Assembly (NCBI RefSeq): GCF_901709675.1
Contig: NC_051100.1
Span: forward strand, 8,590,786 to 8,654,785
Length of the DNA: 64,000 bases
Source: Syngnathus acus
Lineage: Eukaryota; Chordata; Actinopteri; Syngnathiformes; Syngnathidae
Direction of reading: 5' to 3'
Shown piece by piece: positions 25,801 through 36,967 of the stretch; the first letter of the stretch is position 1; every line of letters starts with the position of its first letter. A program made the translations under genes and the position numbers. The notes below the pieces were generated by a model, which saw only the letters and a program-made list of their open reading frames with translations, had not been told where the DNA came from and did not search any database.

Positions 25801-26173
25801 TTGTTTTTATTTAGATAAGCATTCCTTTATAAACTGTAGCTCATATGAGCGCTCTCCACCCCCCCCATAAACAAAAAGAAAAGAAAATCATGCATAGAAA
25901 AGAAAAGAATTACTTCACATTGTAATTTGCAGATTAATTACCACCACATGTTGATCTGATCCTTACAACATGCACACCTTAAATGAGCTTGTGAGAACAA
26001 CAACAGCCTAGGTGAATCGTCACAAGAAAGCGATAATAACCCTTTGAGCTTTGCGGTCATAGTTCAGGAGAACTCACTGTGTGTTACTCCTGAGTGTCAC
26101 GGTGTGGGTGAACTGCGGCACAAAGACAAACTGACAGTCATAGAAAAATAGAATAAAAAAAAAGATGACTAAC
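19854..26173 (-). other. nrxn1: nrxn1 intron between stalk exon and terminal exon
   Basis: This intron of about 6.3 kb has gt at the distal donor 26173-26172 and ag at 19855-19854. It is mostly AT-rich with short homopolymer runs (C-run at 23041-23050). Two stretches share the motif cccttgagcaaggcacca (near 21734 and 23238), suggesting old interspersed-repeat fragments. No further coding exon was recognised. Confidence 0.8.
23195..23275. repeat. possible tRNA-derived SINE fragment
   Basis: ggtcctgggtccaagtccag resembles a Pol III B box (GGTTCGANTCC) and is followed by cccttgagcaaggcacca, a phrase common in fish SINE-like repeats. The latter phrase also occurs at about 21734. No intact A box or tail was identified. 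Confidence 0.3.
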
Positions 26174-26261
26174 CTAACCCACCTGAGCTCGGCTCACAGG
26201 GATCGATGTCCTCATCGTCGCTTGGACACTCTGCTGATGCCACCAGCATGTCCTCAGTTGT
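26174..26261 (-). CDS. nrxn1: neurexin-1 exon, acidic cysteine-containing stalk, with tandem donors
   Basis: This 88-nt exon encodes [20 protein letters not shown] followed by PCEPSSGGL plus one base. It is the conserved membrane-proximal stalk segment of neurexin-1 with two cysteines. The acceptor is tctttgcag before ACAACT, phase 0. Two GT donors lie nine bases apart. The distal one (exon end 26174, TTAG followed by gttagt) gives ...SSGGL-ANPT. The proximal one (exon end 26183, CTCAG followed by gtgggt) gives ...SS-ANPT. Both keep the frame into the last exon at 19853. This matches the three-residue splice variation recalled for the neurexin-1 stalk (splice site 5). The DDEDID acidic run just before Ser-Ser-Gly-Gly is a context compatible with glycosaminoglycan attachment. 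Confidence 0.93.
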
Positions 26262-29200
26262 CTGCAAAGACAGATTCAGAGTTGAGCAGTGAGTGCAGAC
26301 AGTCCCACAGGTTAAATTCGCGAGACATGCAGACTGGTTTTATACTCGATGAATATGAAATCGGATTATTGTAGAACAGCAGAGGCCAAAGTTTTGTGGG
26401 TAAATGTCAGTTCCAAAGCTCAGTGTCTGCTGGTTTCAAAAATGGGGGTATAAATGTCATCCCAAAACACAACTGACGGTTCATCATTTTGCCACTGCAG
26501 AGACGTTCTGAGAAATTCTAATATCCTGAAAAATCCTCAAAGCTAAAGGTCCACAGTAGATATCTTTATTATTTTTTTCCCAGTGTTTGCATGAATAATA
26601 AACATAACCGATTGTTGTTTGAACTTGTTTGAGTTTTGCCATCAAACCAACAGACAGCAAGTGAAAATTAACCTCCTCGGCAGAGTAAAAAAAAAAAAAA
26701 AAGAACTGCTGTGAAATATTTTATCTCTGTCATGAGGCTGCTGGATTTAGTTTCCCTCAGTTGGTGCTATTATTGCACTGATGCCTGACAGTGCATTGTA
26801 ATATGTTTGCAAGTTGGATTAGCATTGACATACGTTAAGGAAATTAAAGATGTCATTTAGTTTAACATCCATTTGGAAGCAGGTGATCTGATTTAATTGC
26901 GTCTATAGCATTATTTCGACATTTGCAGTGCAGAGGAGCATCACCTTTACATAAAAGCCCTGTGAATTATCCATCAAAGGAGATGTGATGAAGAGCAGTT
27001 GTTGGAGAAGCCCGGCCATGGACGTAAATGTAATTTTCTGATGTACGGTGTCTGCTATCCAGATGGTGTAGCAGACTGATCCAAAAGTGCCACATCCATC
27101 AATTCGGCCTTGTGATTTGTTTTTCTTGGCGTAGGATGTTGACACGTTACATTCGCTGGCAGATTTGGTGGATCATGTAATCGATACTCCTTTGCTCCTT
27201 TTCCTAACTTATCAGTGTCATCTTCTCTCCACCTCCCTTCCTCATGTACCTTTCCTTGAGATTTACTACGTGCAAGAGAAGTGGAAGAAACCCGCCGCGT
27301 AGGTTAAATCACCACACAGTAAGCTTTAGTGGAGGTGTACGGCTGTAACACCACTGTCACGACCACATTCTATTTATTGCTATTGACAGCAAGGAAAGTA
27401 GTGACTAATAGCATTAGATGAGTAGTTGACAGCAAGAAAAGTAGTGACGAATAGCATTAGATGAGGAGTTGAATCTATTTCATGATTTGAAACACAAGTT
27501 TATACTCAATTCGACTCAATGTATGTATCAGGTAAGCATCATTATTCCAGGAGCAAAGTGCTAAAAAAGCGCAGGTGGAACCAGGAGAGTAGCTCATTTA
27601 TCTGCCACTACTCCTAGCAACAGAGAGCACACTCAAGTGGGATGTGCTGGGAAAGCCTGGGGAGACCAAAAAAAAGAAAAACAAGAGAAGCCTGCTTTTA
27701 GGGTTCATGCAAAATGCATGAACATTTTCACAGCCTCTAAATCCATTGTCATGAGATTATTCAGGTGTCGGATATTCCCAAAAGGAGCATAATGCCAATT
27801 TTACTACTTACAGAAGGTTAAAGGGTGACCCTGAACAGGCTATAAGGTGTGGCGTAAATTTGGGCAATCAAATCTGACCTAACGCAGTGTCTATATTTTC
27901 AAATCATTTTTTTTTTTTTTATCTTAAATTGCACAATTCAGATTTGGATATGTGTCATGGCTGCATAAAGAGGAAAGAAAAAAAATGCTTCCAAATGCGT
28001 ACACAAATTCACACTACAAACAACCAGCATGTTGCCCAAATTGCACTTGGATAATATGTTAACACAGAGGACAAAAGCAATAGAAAACATAAATTATACA
28101 AATATTAATTGTTCCATTCCGCTCAGTTGCCTGCCACCCTTTCCAATAATTTACTCCACCAATCACAGATGGCAAGTCATTTTCTTATTTAATGATTGAA
28201 CCATCTCTCTAATGTACCATATTTCATTTCTATGCTTTTGCTGAAGTTTAGATTTACAGTGGGCATTTTTAATGTTTGTGTGGATTTTTTTATTATATCT
28301 TTAACAAATCTATAAATTTCACTGACGTTAATGAGTTGCCTCAGTAGACCCCTGGTCTGAATGTCCTCTCTAACGCTTAGTCAGCACTCAGTATATATTT
28401 AAAAAGGTGACTCCACTATTCTGCAGAACACTACACTTTTTGCTTTGCCTGAATGCTTTCACCTTTGCTTATAGCATGCGGAATAAAACTTGTTCTTCAG
28501 GGTATTTTGTGTTCCGATGCCCTGGTGCTCAAAACCGAGAGAGACTTTCAGGGTGATAACCTGTTGGCGCGTTTCTGTGAAGAGTGATAGCTTTTCACGT
28601 TGTTGTCTTTCTGGTCTAATTTGATGAATACTCTTTGGCACACAACAAATCTCTTTGGAGACAGGCTGAAAGTCAGGAGGACACAAAAGGCATCTGAAGG
28701 GTTTATCTGATGCATGCTTGTGCTGTCCTACTAATGTATTCTTCAGAGGATGCTCGTTTTCTTTTACCTTGCTGTCTTTGTGTATCCCTTGGCAAACACT
28801 TTTTCTTTTATCCAGTCTTGTCAGAGAGTAATCTCTATATTTCTATATTTGTATGTGACTGGAAAATGTATAGGCTTAAGGAGGATACTATTTTATTTTA
28901 ATTAGAAAGTCTAAACTTCTAAACTGATCTTTGTCTGATCTTTCTATCCCATAAATCACATTCATTTGCACAATCCAAAAGCTGTACAAACAAGTAGGCT
29001 GTCTGTTATTTCAAAGTCAATCCGAGCACTCCAAAGTATATTTCATGGTCATGTAGAATTTTCACCAAACCCACACTAAACACCAACAGAACAGGTTTTA
29101 GTATGTTAGTATCACCCTAAGTAATTTGGCAATGTTACAAAGCATGAGGACAAGTTGTGAAATTCTATCAGAGTTGGCATGTGTTTACTGACATATTGCC

Positions 29201-32200
29201 TTTAAAAAGAAAATATCCATATGGCCCAAAGAAGATGCAAGCATTTCATTTTAATAAGACTTGGAAGGCAAATTTAAAATACCATTTGGGATAGTATAAG
29301 CATAATTACCTTTCATAACTATAATGAAGTCTGGGAAATGCAGCAGCTCCAAGTCAGATTAAAACTCCCTATAATGCGGCGCTAGGAATACCTCCTCCGG
29401 TTTTTTTTTAATTGAGGTAATGTGGCTGGATTGGAGCTGCATATGACTGTACTTTACTGTACTATTACCTTAAGCCACCAATCCCCTACGCCCAAAAAAT
29501 AAACAAATAAATAACTCACTCCAAAGAAAAGGTACCTGGTATTAATTCTCATGGTTTCAAAAGTTTGTCCAGTTGTAACGAGAGTGGCAGTGTGGCCTTT
29601 CTTATCTCAAGCTTCATGTTGGGAACAACACATCATTAGTGCACCAGTGAGAGTGGCAGAGCAAAATCGAATTTCTCGTGTTAAGATGGAGGTTGAAGAA
29701 ATTCATTCTTTCACTTTCTTTCACAAAGAACAGCAAAGCTGAAAGATCTAACAAACCAAATGAAAGTCAATGATAATAACTATTAAATAGTGGCCATTAC
29801 CATGGAGCCCACCGTCGCTATCACAACTTATAATAACGCCTGATGACAACTTAGCAGCTTGTAACTGGGTCGATGGTGATGAATAATTTAGTCCCAGATG
29901 CTCAATAGATTTCATCGCAATAATGAAGGCGAAAGTCTCTCAGACTGTGAGGTTAGTACAGTGCAAAAAAGCCTGGCCTTCGCCCACACTCTTCCTGCTG
30001 CCAAGCTGTCAACATCACAGACCCACACATTCAAGATCACGTGAGTCGCATTGTCACAGCAGTTGCTAGCTGATATGTCGTGTTAATCAAATGTAGTATT
30101 TATAGCAAATAGTGAAGCTCGAAAAAATGCTTTTGCCAAATAAAGGAAGGTGAGTGTTTACAGGCTGATAATTATTGGATAGCTCAAGGGAGAATGAGTA
30201 ACAATAGGGAAAACCCTTCTGGTAAACGAGTCACTTTCATCATCCTCATTTTCTATAGATCAATGGTGTCGAATTCAGTCACACAGGGGGCAGAAACTCA
30301 AGGCACACTTTAGGGTTGTGGGCTGAACAGAAGAATCGTATGTGATATGTTAATATTGTGTTGTGCCAGGGTAAGCATCAGTTCAAGGAAGAAGCTCAAA
30401 TCTTCAGCTACTTTGTGCTGTCCAGTGAACTGATAAAAAAAAAATCAAAAAATCAAGCAGAAACAAAGTCTGACTAATCTCTATGCCTTATCACTTCTGT
30501 AGCATTCAACTCGAGGTGAACCCTGTAATAACATGTCGTTTCACCGTGTAATTTATGAGAGATTGTCCCTTTAGGGAACTAGGGCTTTATTTAAAGCCAA
30601 TCAGCAGTTCCTTCAACTGGACTTCAGGCACAATATCAGTGTAGGATATAAACAAAACAAAAAAAAAACAAAAAAAAATCTAGTTTGAGGCCCTCTCTCA
30701 TCCCTTGGTAGTATTGTACTCGTGTCTTGCCATACATCTTCCTGGGGCGTTTAAGTCACTGTGCCCAGACAGTCTAACAAGGTGCTGGAAGGAAGCTTCA
30801 CACACCCGGTACACCCAATTTCATGCAGCAGCGGAGGGACACATACTTCCAATTCATTTGATTTTGTGACATAAAATGTAGTAAAAAGGAGTTCAAAGCA
30901 GGACTGGATTGCTGATAGTATGAACAAAAAAAAGACATGGAATAAAGCAAGCATTATTCTTTTAGACTGCAGGGACCTATGAGTCGTGCTTCCCATCAAA
31001 ACCCAAAAGCACCACTGTGAAAGGGCAACTTTTTGGATTCAGATCATTTCTACTTTAATGCACTGCTACTCTGTTTTGTAGAATTCCCTCAAGACCTCAG
31101 AACCCTTAACTATTTTGTCGAAAGAGAGTAAATGTACATTTTTCAGCAACGAATAAAGCTGGCACTGATAAGATGTGGTTGCAGATGATATGGAACCACT
31201 GATGCTATTTCCACGTGTCCTATTTACCATGTCAGTAAGAGATATGGGTTGGAAATGTTGTAAAGGGAGAATTTTCAAAACAGCTTCTGAATTGAATTTT
31301 ATCAATCGGTATAGTATGTCGAAATGTATTGCGCAATGTTTGCATTAAATGCCTGAAGAACATTTTCTAATATAGCATCATATGGGTGAGTGCGCAGATT
31401 AAGCAAATTGATCCTCTGGCATGTTGATTACAGCCTCAAGCAGATCATTAGTGCTGATCTCTTGGCTAATTACGCTCAATGCAGAAATGTTTTAAATCAA
31501 ATTCACGAAGCCTACCTCCGACTATTTTTAATCATTTGCTTGTTTGCATAGCATATTCAATATTACACATTACATTTCACCCCCTTACTCTCAGTAACAG
31601 ATGTCTCAGATAGTATGTCTCCACTGCTGTGTTCGCCCTCCCCATTCGCTGTTTTCCTTATCTGAAATCGAATCTGGAGTTCAGTGTGCATCCCTAGCTC
31701 ACCTTGGTTGTAATCTGCTTCAAGAGCACAGAAGTGCCCAGTTGGAGTGAAGAATAGGATATGTGAGGAGTTCTAAAAGGGAATGGCTTATCGTAATGTC
31801 TCGTTATTAACAAACGTGTATCATTTTAGAAATCTAGTTCGGTGTCAAAAACTAAAAATAGCTGATAAACCCAATCATGATCAAGTGTGTTTTAGGAGAG
31901 AGAGAGAGAAAGAGAGGGATTTGAAACTTGTCAACAAATCATTGACTTTTTGACTGGAGCTGTTTCCTGACATGGAGTCCCAGTCCCTCATCAGGTGACA
32001 GGAACAAATTTGTCTTCCCAATATAGATTTCTCTATGGCTGAGATGAATCTACTGAAGGCTCAAGTCCCATGCGAGGTGTTAAAAAAAAACCAAAAACCA
32101 AAAACAACCCCCGTTCCCCCCCAAAAACAAACACAAAGAAAGAAAAAAACTGCTTTGCCCCCAACAGTAGGTTGGGTCTCAAGTGTGTCTCACTGAGCAT

Positions 32201-35200
32201 CCACATAATCAGATCCCTGCCTTCCAGGTCTGGATGTGTCATTCTCCATTGAATGAGCACCGAAAATCACAATGAGCAATTTTGTGAGTCAGCTGCATGA
32301 AGGCAAGACGATGTGCATTTTCAGACATGCACCAGTTAGAAATCCAAAACAAATCTTTGACGATGCACTATGGCAAATAAATTATGTATGTTTCCTTTTT
32401 TAATTTCATTTTGATCTGCCAACACACAAATTCCTCTGCTCCATTTACCATTGACGTCCTACAAGGGCTTCATGAAGACTGTGACGTCTCAATTTATTTT
32501 GGATGATGTCATGACATAATGAGCCTTTTTCCATGTTTAATGTCACTTCACATGAATTCAAGGTGCATTTCATTGAGCTATTTGGCTCCTATAGATTTAA
32601 CGACTATGCTGCAATGATAATTGGTATATTACAAATTACATACAAGTAAACATAGTCATAATGCTCAATTTATAGTTGTGTAGGTTCCAGCTCTTGTTTA
32701 CCAAATGTTATTCAATATGTTGGATTAAATGCTTATTTGTGAAGATCAGATGGTATTTATTGAATTAAAGGCTTTATCCACAGCTTAAGTAAGACATCCA
32801 TTTCTCCTTTGAGCACCACACATTGGAATGTGACAGCAGAGGTTTTAAACACAAGCTTTTAAAGAGCTTTGGCCTGACATTTTTTTCCCCAGAAAATACA
32901 TTTTTTAAAATGAAAGAAGCGTCAGTGCGTCTTATTGAATAGTCGGCACAAAACTCCTATTCATAAATGAATAACAAGAGTTCTCTTATGGTCGTTTTTT
33001 CATAAGAGCATAATCATAAGAGCCAATGCTCTGTGAGATGACAAAATGGTTAATAAAATATGCTGTAAAGGGCGAGTGTCAATATCACTCTTTTATGAAA
33101 CATTACACCCCAAATCACTTAGCTTTCATTTTTGCCATTCAAAGAGTATAAGTGGAACAATCTGTTAGCCTCTGATATACTACCATGGGGGAACCATCGA
33201 AAGATTGAGATTATTTTCGAAGAATGGAAAAAATACAAAACAAACAGCAATTACTAATACCAATTGAACATATTGAACGTCGCATTACGCCATGAAAACA
33301 CATCAGCATGTGCTGATATGCATTTTCAATGCCGTCAGTGAGACACCCGTGTGCCTCACAGTGTGTATGGCATAATATTGAAGGCTAGTTTCCATAATTG
33401 CCTCTGGTGACATCAAGATGATGGATATAATCTGTCATAGGGAGCAAATGCTGCAGGCCAGGGTCTGTCGCAGCTCCCTTGCCATCTGTTGGCCCGGAGT
33501 GGGCAAAGGGTGTGACCAAGCCTCAGGCCCACCAAAGCAAGATTACGAAAAAGGCATATAGCATAGGTTCTGGTTTGCCCAGGTCGTGGTATTGAAAATG
33601 GATGAAGAGATTGGCTAGAGCTTTTAAATCACTACAACATATTTGTCAGATGTGATTGTACTCCATATGAGCCAAAGTTCGTTTAATACAACGGCAGAAA
33701 GAAATTTCTACCTGTTAATAATTGCGAAAATATGTTAATAATTTTGTTGGACCTTGCGCAAAAACTTACTACAAAGTTAACAAGACTGAGAGGTGTTCAA
33801 CAAAAAATATTTTTAACATTAGCTCTAAGGATGTTTAATTGACACCAATATTATTGCCTTTCAGTTCTCCAATTCATTTGACCTCAACCTCACGGTTAAA
33901 AAAATGGGATTGTACAAAGGCATATTGCTCTGGAGACTATAAATACATACTCATACAATTCTTGGAATACCTTTGAAGTGGCAATATTATGGCCAGGAAT
34001 CTGTAATATGTTTAAAAATGTAATGACAGATATGATCTTAAGAAAAATTAAGACCAAATAATCTGCGGTTCTCATCGCGTAAAGCTCCAGTTGAAGAGTC
34101 TCCACTGCCTAAGATTAGTTGCCTGAGGAGTGATTCAAACCCCCAGATAAAGCTCAGGTCTGAATACCGGCACATGCAGGATTAGTGTGAAATCTAAGAT
34201 TGCAGCCTTAGCTTGTCAAACAATAATCCAATGCAGGACCAAGACCATCAAAGAATGCCTGAAGGCAGATACTGTGGCTACTGGATAAGAGAAGTAGTGC
34301 ATGGATGATTACGATTAAAAAGGATTGGAACAATAAACTACTGTTACCAGGTCATCCACAACAAAAGATTATTATTATTTATTAGTGCAGATGCAACTAA
34401 TGTTGTGTGACAGTACTGCTAAAAAGTTGCTGTAATTGTATGCAGCATTTCAAGGCAAGTAATATGAAAATTATTTGCAACAATCCAATGAATGAAATTA
34501 AATCAAACATATTGCCATGCCGTGCCTGTTTCACTGGGGCCAATCATGCTAAAAGCCAATTTGAATGTAAAGCTTATTTAAAAATGAAAAATGACTGAAT
34601 TGAAATGGCCATCAGAGGGGAATTCAACCAGGAGGACAATGCTAAAAACACGAGCTATTCAAGGGTAAGGACTCTGAATGCTTCTCTTTGAACAGAAGCC
34701 AGACACAAAGCAATGTCCTGAGACTGAAACGTCCCTCTGCAGGAGCTCTCAGCGGAAAGGTCGTCAGGTAGAATCAAACCACAGACAATGACAACTCCCA
34801 GTGCACATTTTTTCAATGCCTCATTCATCTTGCTGCCTTCATCACAGAACACCTCTTTAATCAAATGGATCAACTCAACCGTCTCTTTGGTACAAACAGA
34901 CAACAGCATTATCCTAATTCGGTTTTATTGATCAATCCAACTCTTATCTGCAACTTCATATGCATGGTGAATGAGAGAATAAGGAATATTTAACATTCTA
35001 ACAGTGATGGCCGATTCATTTTGGCACCAAAATACATATTTGAAACATCGATAAGGTATCAACTTCAACCTATATTTGGAATATTACCGAATGGTTAGTA
35101 TATTAAGAATAATGGAATTAATTGAAATGTGCTTTTAAGCGGTGGCTTTCTTTACTTTCAGAGACCTATATCAAAATCACTTCTGTTTAATGATTAACAA

Positions 35201-35408
35201 ATCCAGATTTTGGGCTGCATTTAATTGCATATCAGTGGTGCTGTCCCTAGTGATTAAATAATTTATGCAAAAGGTAGACGGAATGAAGGCATTTAGGAAG
35301 CAGAAGCAGAGGGATAGAGATCCTCATACAGTGGCCGATGCATGTATCATAAGATTTGATTTACAGTTCGAACAGTATTTAAAAACAATCATTTAAAGAC
35401 CAGCTTAC
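26262..35408 (-). other. nrxn1: nrxn1 intron between the two stalk exons
   Basis: This intron of about 9.1 kb runs from donor gtaagc at 35408 to acceptor tttgcag ending at 26262. Contents seen: an A-run near 26688, a 43-bp tandem duplication at 27383-27468, a GA-rich run near 31895-31919, a hAT-like fragment near 30260, and a homeodomain-motif-rich stretch near 31385-31560. No coding exon was recognised. Confidence 0.8.
27383..27468. repeat. 43-bp tandem duplication
   Basis: Two head-to-tail units of 43 bp beginning ttgacagcaag(g/a)aaagtag differ at about three positions; a few bases of a third copy follow. It lies in the 9.1-kb nrxn1 intron. Near identity implies a recent local duplication. 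Confidence 0.9.
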
Positions 35409-35728
35409 CTGCTGAGGCTCTCGTGGTGTGGTCTGTTTGACCCGTCGACTCGACGCAGTGGTGGTGGTGAGCTCCATAATGGTCGTGGACGTTTCGGACC
35501 GATTGGCTGTGGTACTTGACTGCGGTGTTATAGAAGAAGGCGACTCTCCTACAAGCCGCGCACTGCCCTGGATCTTAATGTTGGGGTCCCCCTCTGCGGC
35601 CATGTTGAACACTTTCAGGCCGTTATAGTAGAGGCCTGAAAGTTGGCCCTGAAAGGATCGAGTCCGGTCTCGCTCCCAGCCACCAATCTGTATAGTAGTT
35701 TGGCTGTTGAAGATAGTAAGCTGCCGCC
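35409..35728 (-). CDS. nrxn1: neurexin-1 exon, end of LNS6 plus Ser/Thr-rich stalk
   Basis: The exon has 320 nt: two bases completing a Gly codon, then 106 codons. The first about 55 codons ([16 protein letters not shown], then [21 protein letters not shown] and RLVGE) are the C-terminal strands of LNS6. The remainder is rich in Ser and Thr ([19 protein letters not shown], then [10 protein letters not shown]) and ends TTPREPQQ. This is the start of the extracellular stalk, expected to be O-glycosylated, with one N-glycosylation sequon (NRS). Acceptor: tttcccacag before GG. Donor: CAGCAG followed by gtaagc, leaving phase 0. The segment between IGG and FQGQ reads WERDRTRS, about two residues longer than recalled mammalian neurexin-1. 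Readthrough of the donor would add nine residues and stop at 35379; no evidence of use is seen. Confidence 0.95.
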
Positions 35729-36313
35729 CTGTGGGAAAACAATGTTACATATACAAATCTGTTGGATTGCAGACTTTTCAAGTAAACAAATACCAAAAAA
35801 GATAACACTCGCCAGTGGCTAATGAGACCAATAAATTACGGGTTGTAGAAGCAAACCCTGGCAATTTATTGCAGTTACTATGATGACATGCCTGTTTTAT
35901 GGAAAAAACAAAAATACGAAAAAAGAAAATGCAACTTTGCTAAAAGGTTAGTCTCATATAAACAAGAAATCGTGATTTGGTAAGTGTAGCTATGATATGT
36001 CAATATGAAAGATGAATATATTAATAAATACATACATATGTATAGCATTTATATAATCGATAATGCATTTAAATTTATTTCTATAATTGTTTTTTTTATT
36101 TCAAGTTTTAAAATTTAAGAAATTTGTACACAGCACGGATAGAAAAGATGACAATGCGGCATTTTATAGTCGGAGGCATCCAGACTCCTTTTAGCAAACG
36201 CAATCAAAGAATAATAAACTAAAGAAGGTTAAGCATGAAAAACAACACAAAAACAAATAAGAACAATGTGATATGGAAGTTGGTTAGAGCAAAATAAAGG
36301 AATCAAACATAAA

Positions 36314-36324
36314 GGGGGGGGGGG
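36314..36324. repeat. G-run (11 bp) in the SS4-downstream intron
   Basis: An 11-base G run on the plus strand, which is a C run in the nrxn1 pre-mRNA. Confidence 0.9.
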
Positions 36325-36773
36325 TCATTTCACATTTTATGTGAAAAATATGAATTGGTTATTACATTGGAAAATCAAAGCATGCACTCATATTGTTTTA
36401 ATGTTACAGTTCATTGAAATAAAGCCCTATACACAATATGTTAAAGGGACTCCAGAATTTTGACGCCAATTCGAATTGTTCTCTATTTATAATTTCTAGC
36501 AGTTTAATCACAAACATTAAAAGGCATCTGTCAAAAACATGAAAAAAACAATGCACATAAAAGCAAAAACAAATAAATAGTGAATTTATAGTTATTGTTT
36601 AGAAGTTTACAGCAAATTTACAGCAAAATGCTACTATAATTTATAGAAATTTTAACAATGTGGATTTAAATTCATATTTATAGTCCCTTTAACCATAAAT
36701 TCACACGTATTAAAACAGCTGACTACCAAATACATACATTATTACAGTAACATTATATTAACTATTCAAATCA

Positions 36774-36811
36774 TTTATTTTATTCATGTTTTATTTTATG
36801 TTTAGAGTTTA
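36774..36811 (-). promoter_or_regulatory. UAAA cluster, candidate STAR-protein (SAM68/SLM) response element
   Basis: On the transcribed (minus) strand six UAAA motifs fall within 38 nt. Their plus-strand TTTA positions are 36774, 36779, 36790, 36795, 36801 and 36808. They lie 67-104 nt downstream of the SS4 donor. STAR-family proteins (KHDRBS1/2/3) recognise U(U/A)AA motifs and are known to repress SS4 inclusion in mammalian neurexins from an element in this position. Function in this species is inferred; overall AT-richness raises the background. Confidence 0.55.
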
Positions 36812-36877
36812 CAAAATATTGCAACAACTTAATTATGATGAAATTATTCTATTTGAAATTTTAATCAGTGATTTTAC

Positions 36878-36967
36878 CTTTGTCGAGTAGCCATTCGTCA
36901 ACTACTCGACCAAGTCGGAATGGGATTCGCTGTCTAGCAATCGCCAGGCGTTCGTTATCATTGTTGC
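36878..36967 (-). CDS. nrxn1: neurexin-1 alternative splice site 4 (SS4/AS4) cassette exon
   Basis: This exon of exactly 90 nt encodes the 30-residue SS4 insert, beginning [16 protein letters not shown] and ending VVDEWLLDK. It differs from the recalled mammalian insert by about one residue (Phe for Tyr after RQRIP). Inclusion is in frame: phase 1 enters and phase 1 leaves, so skipping joins 42050 directly to 35728. In neurexins this insert changes the LNS6 binding face and therefore partner choice (neuroligin, LRRTM, cerebellin). The acceptor (ctttaaag before GC) lacks a good polypyrimidine tract and the donor is AAAG followed by gtaaaa. Both are suboptimal, as expected of a regulated cassette. 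The next intron has a dense UAAA cluster at 36774-36811. Identity is very secure; that it is alternatively used in this species is inferred from the family. Confidence 0.97.

Larger units (their letters stand above)
35729..36877 (-). other. nrxn1: nrxn1 intron downstream of the SS4 exon
   Basis: At 1149 nt this is by far the shortest intron seen here. It is strongly AT-rich, with many UAAA/UUAA motifs in the transcript sense, concentrated in the first about 350 nt after the SS4 exon, and a G-run (plus strand 36314-36324). In mammals the equivalent intron holds binding elements for STAR proteins that control SS4 skipping. Confidence 0.8.

Noticed and set aside
30255-30330. ggtgtcgaattcagtcacac stretch resembling a hAT end
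   Set aside because: Degenerate, with no matching second terminus or duplication, so not annotated as an element.
35379-35408. Possible secreted neurexin isoform by readthrough of the stalk exon donor
   Set aside because: The frame would add nine residues and stop, but the donor (gtaagc) is strong and no poly(A) signal follows nearby. Such isoforms are better known for neurexin-3.
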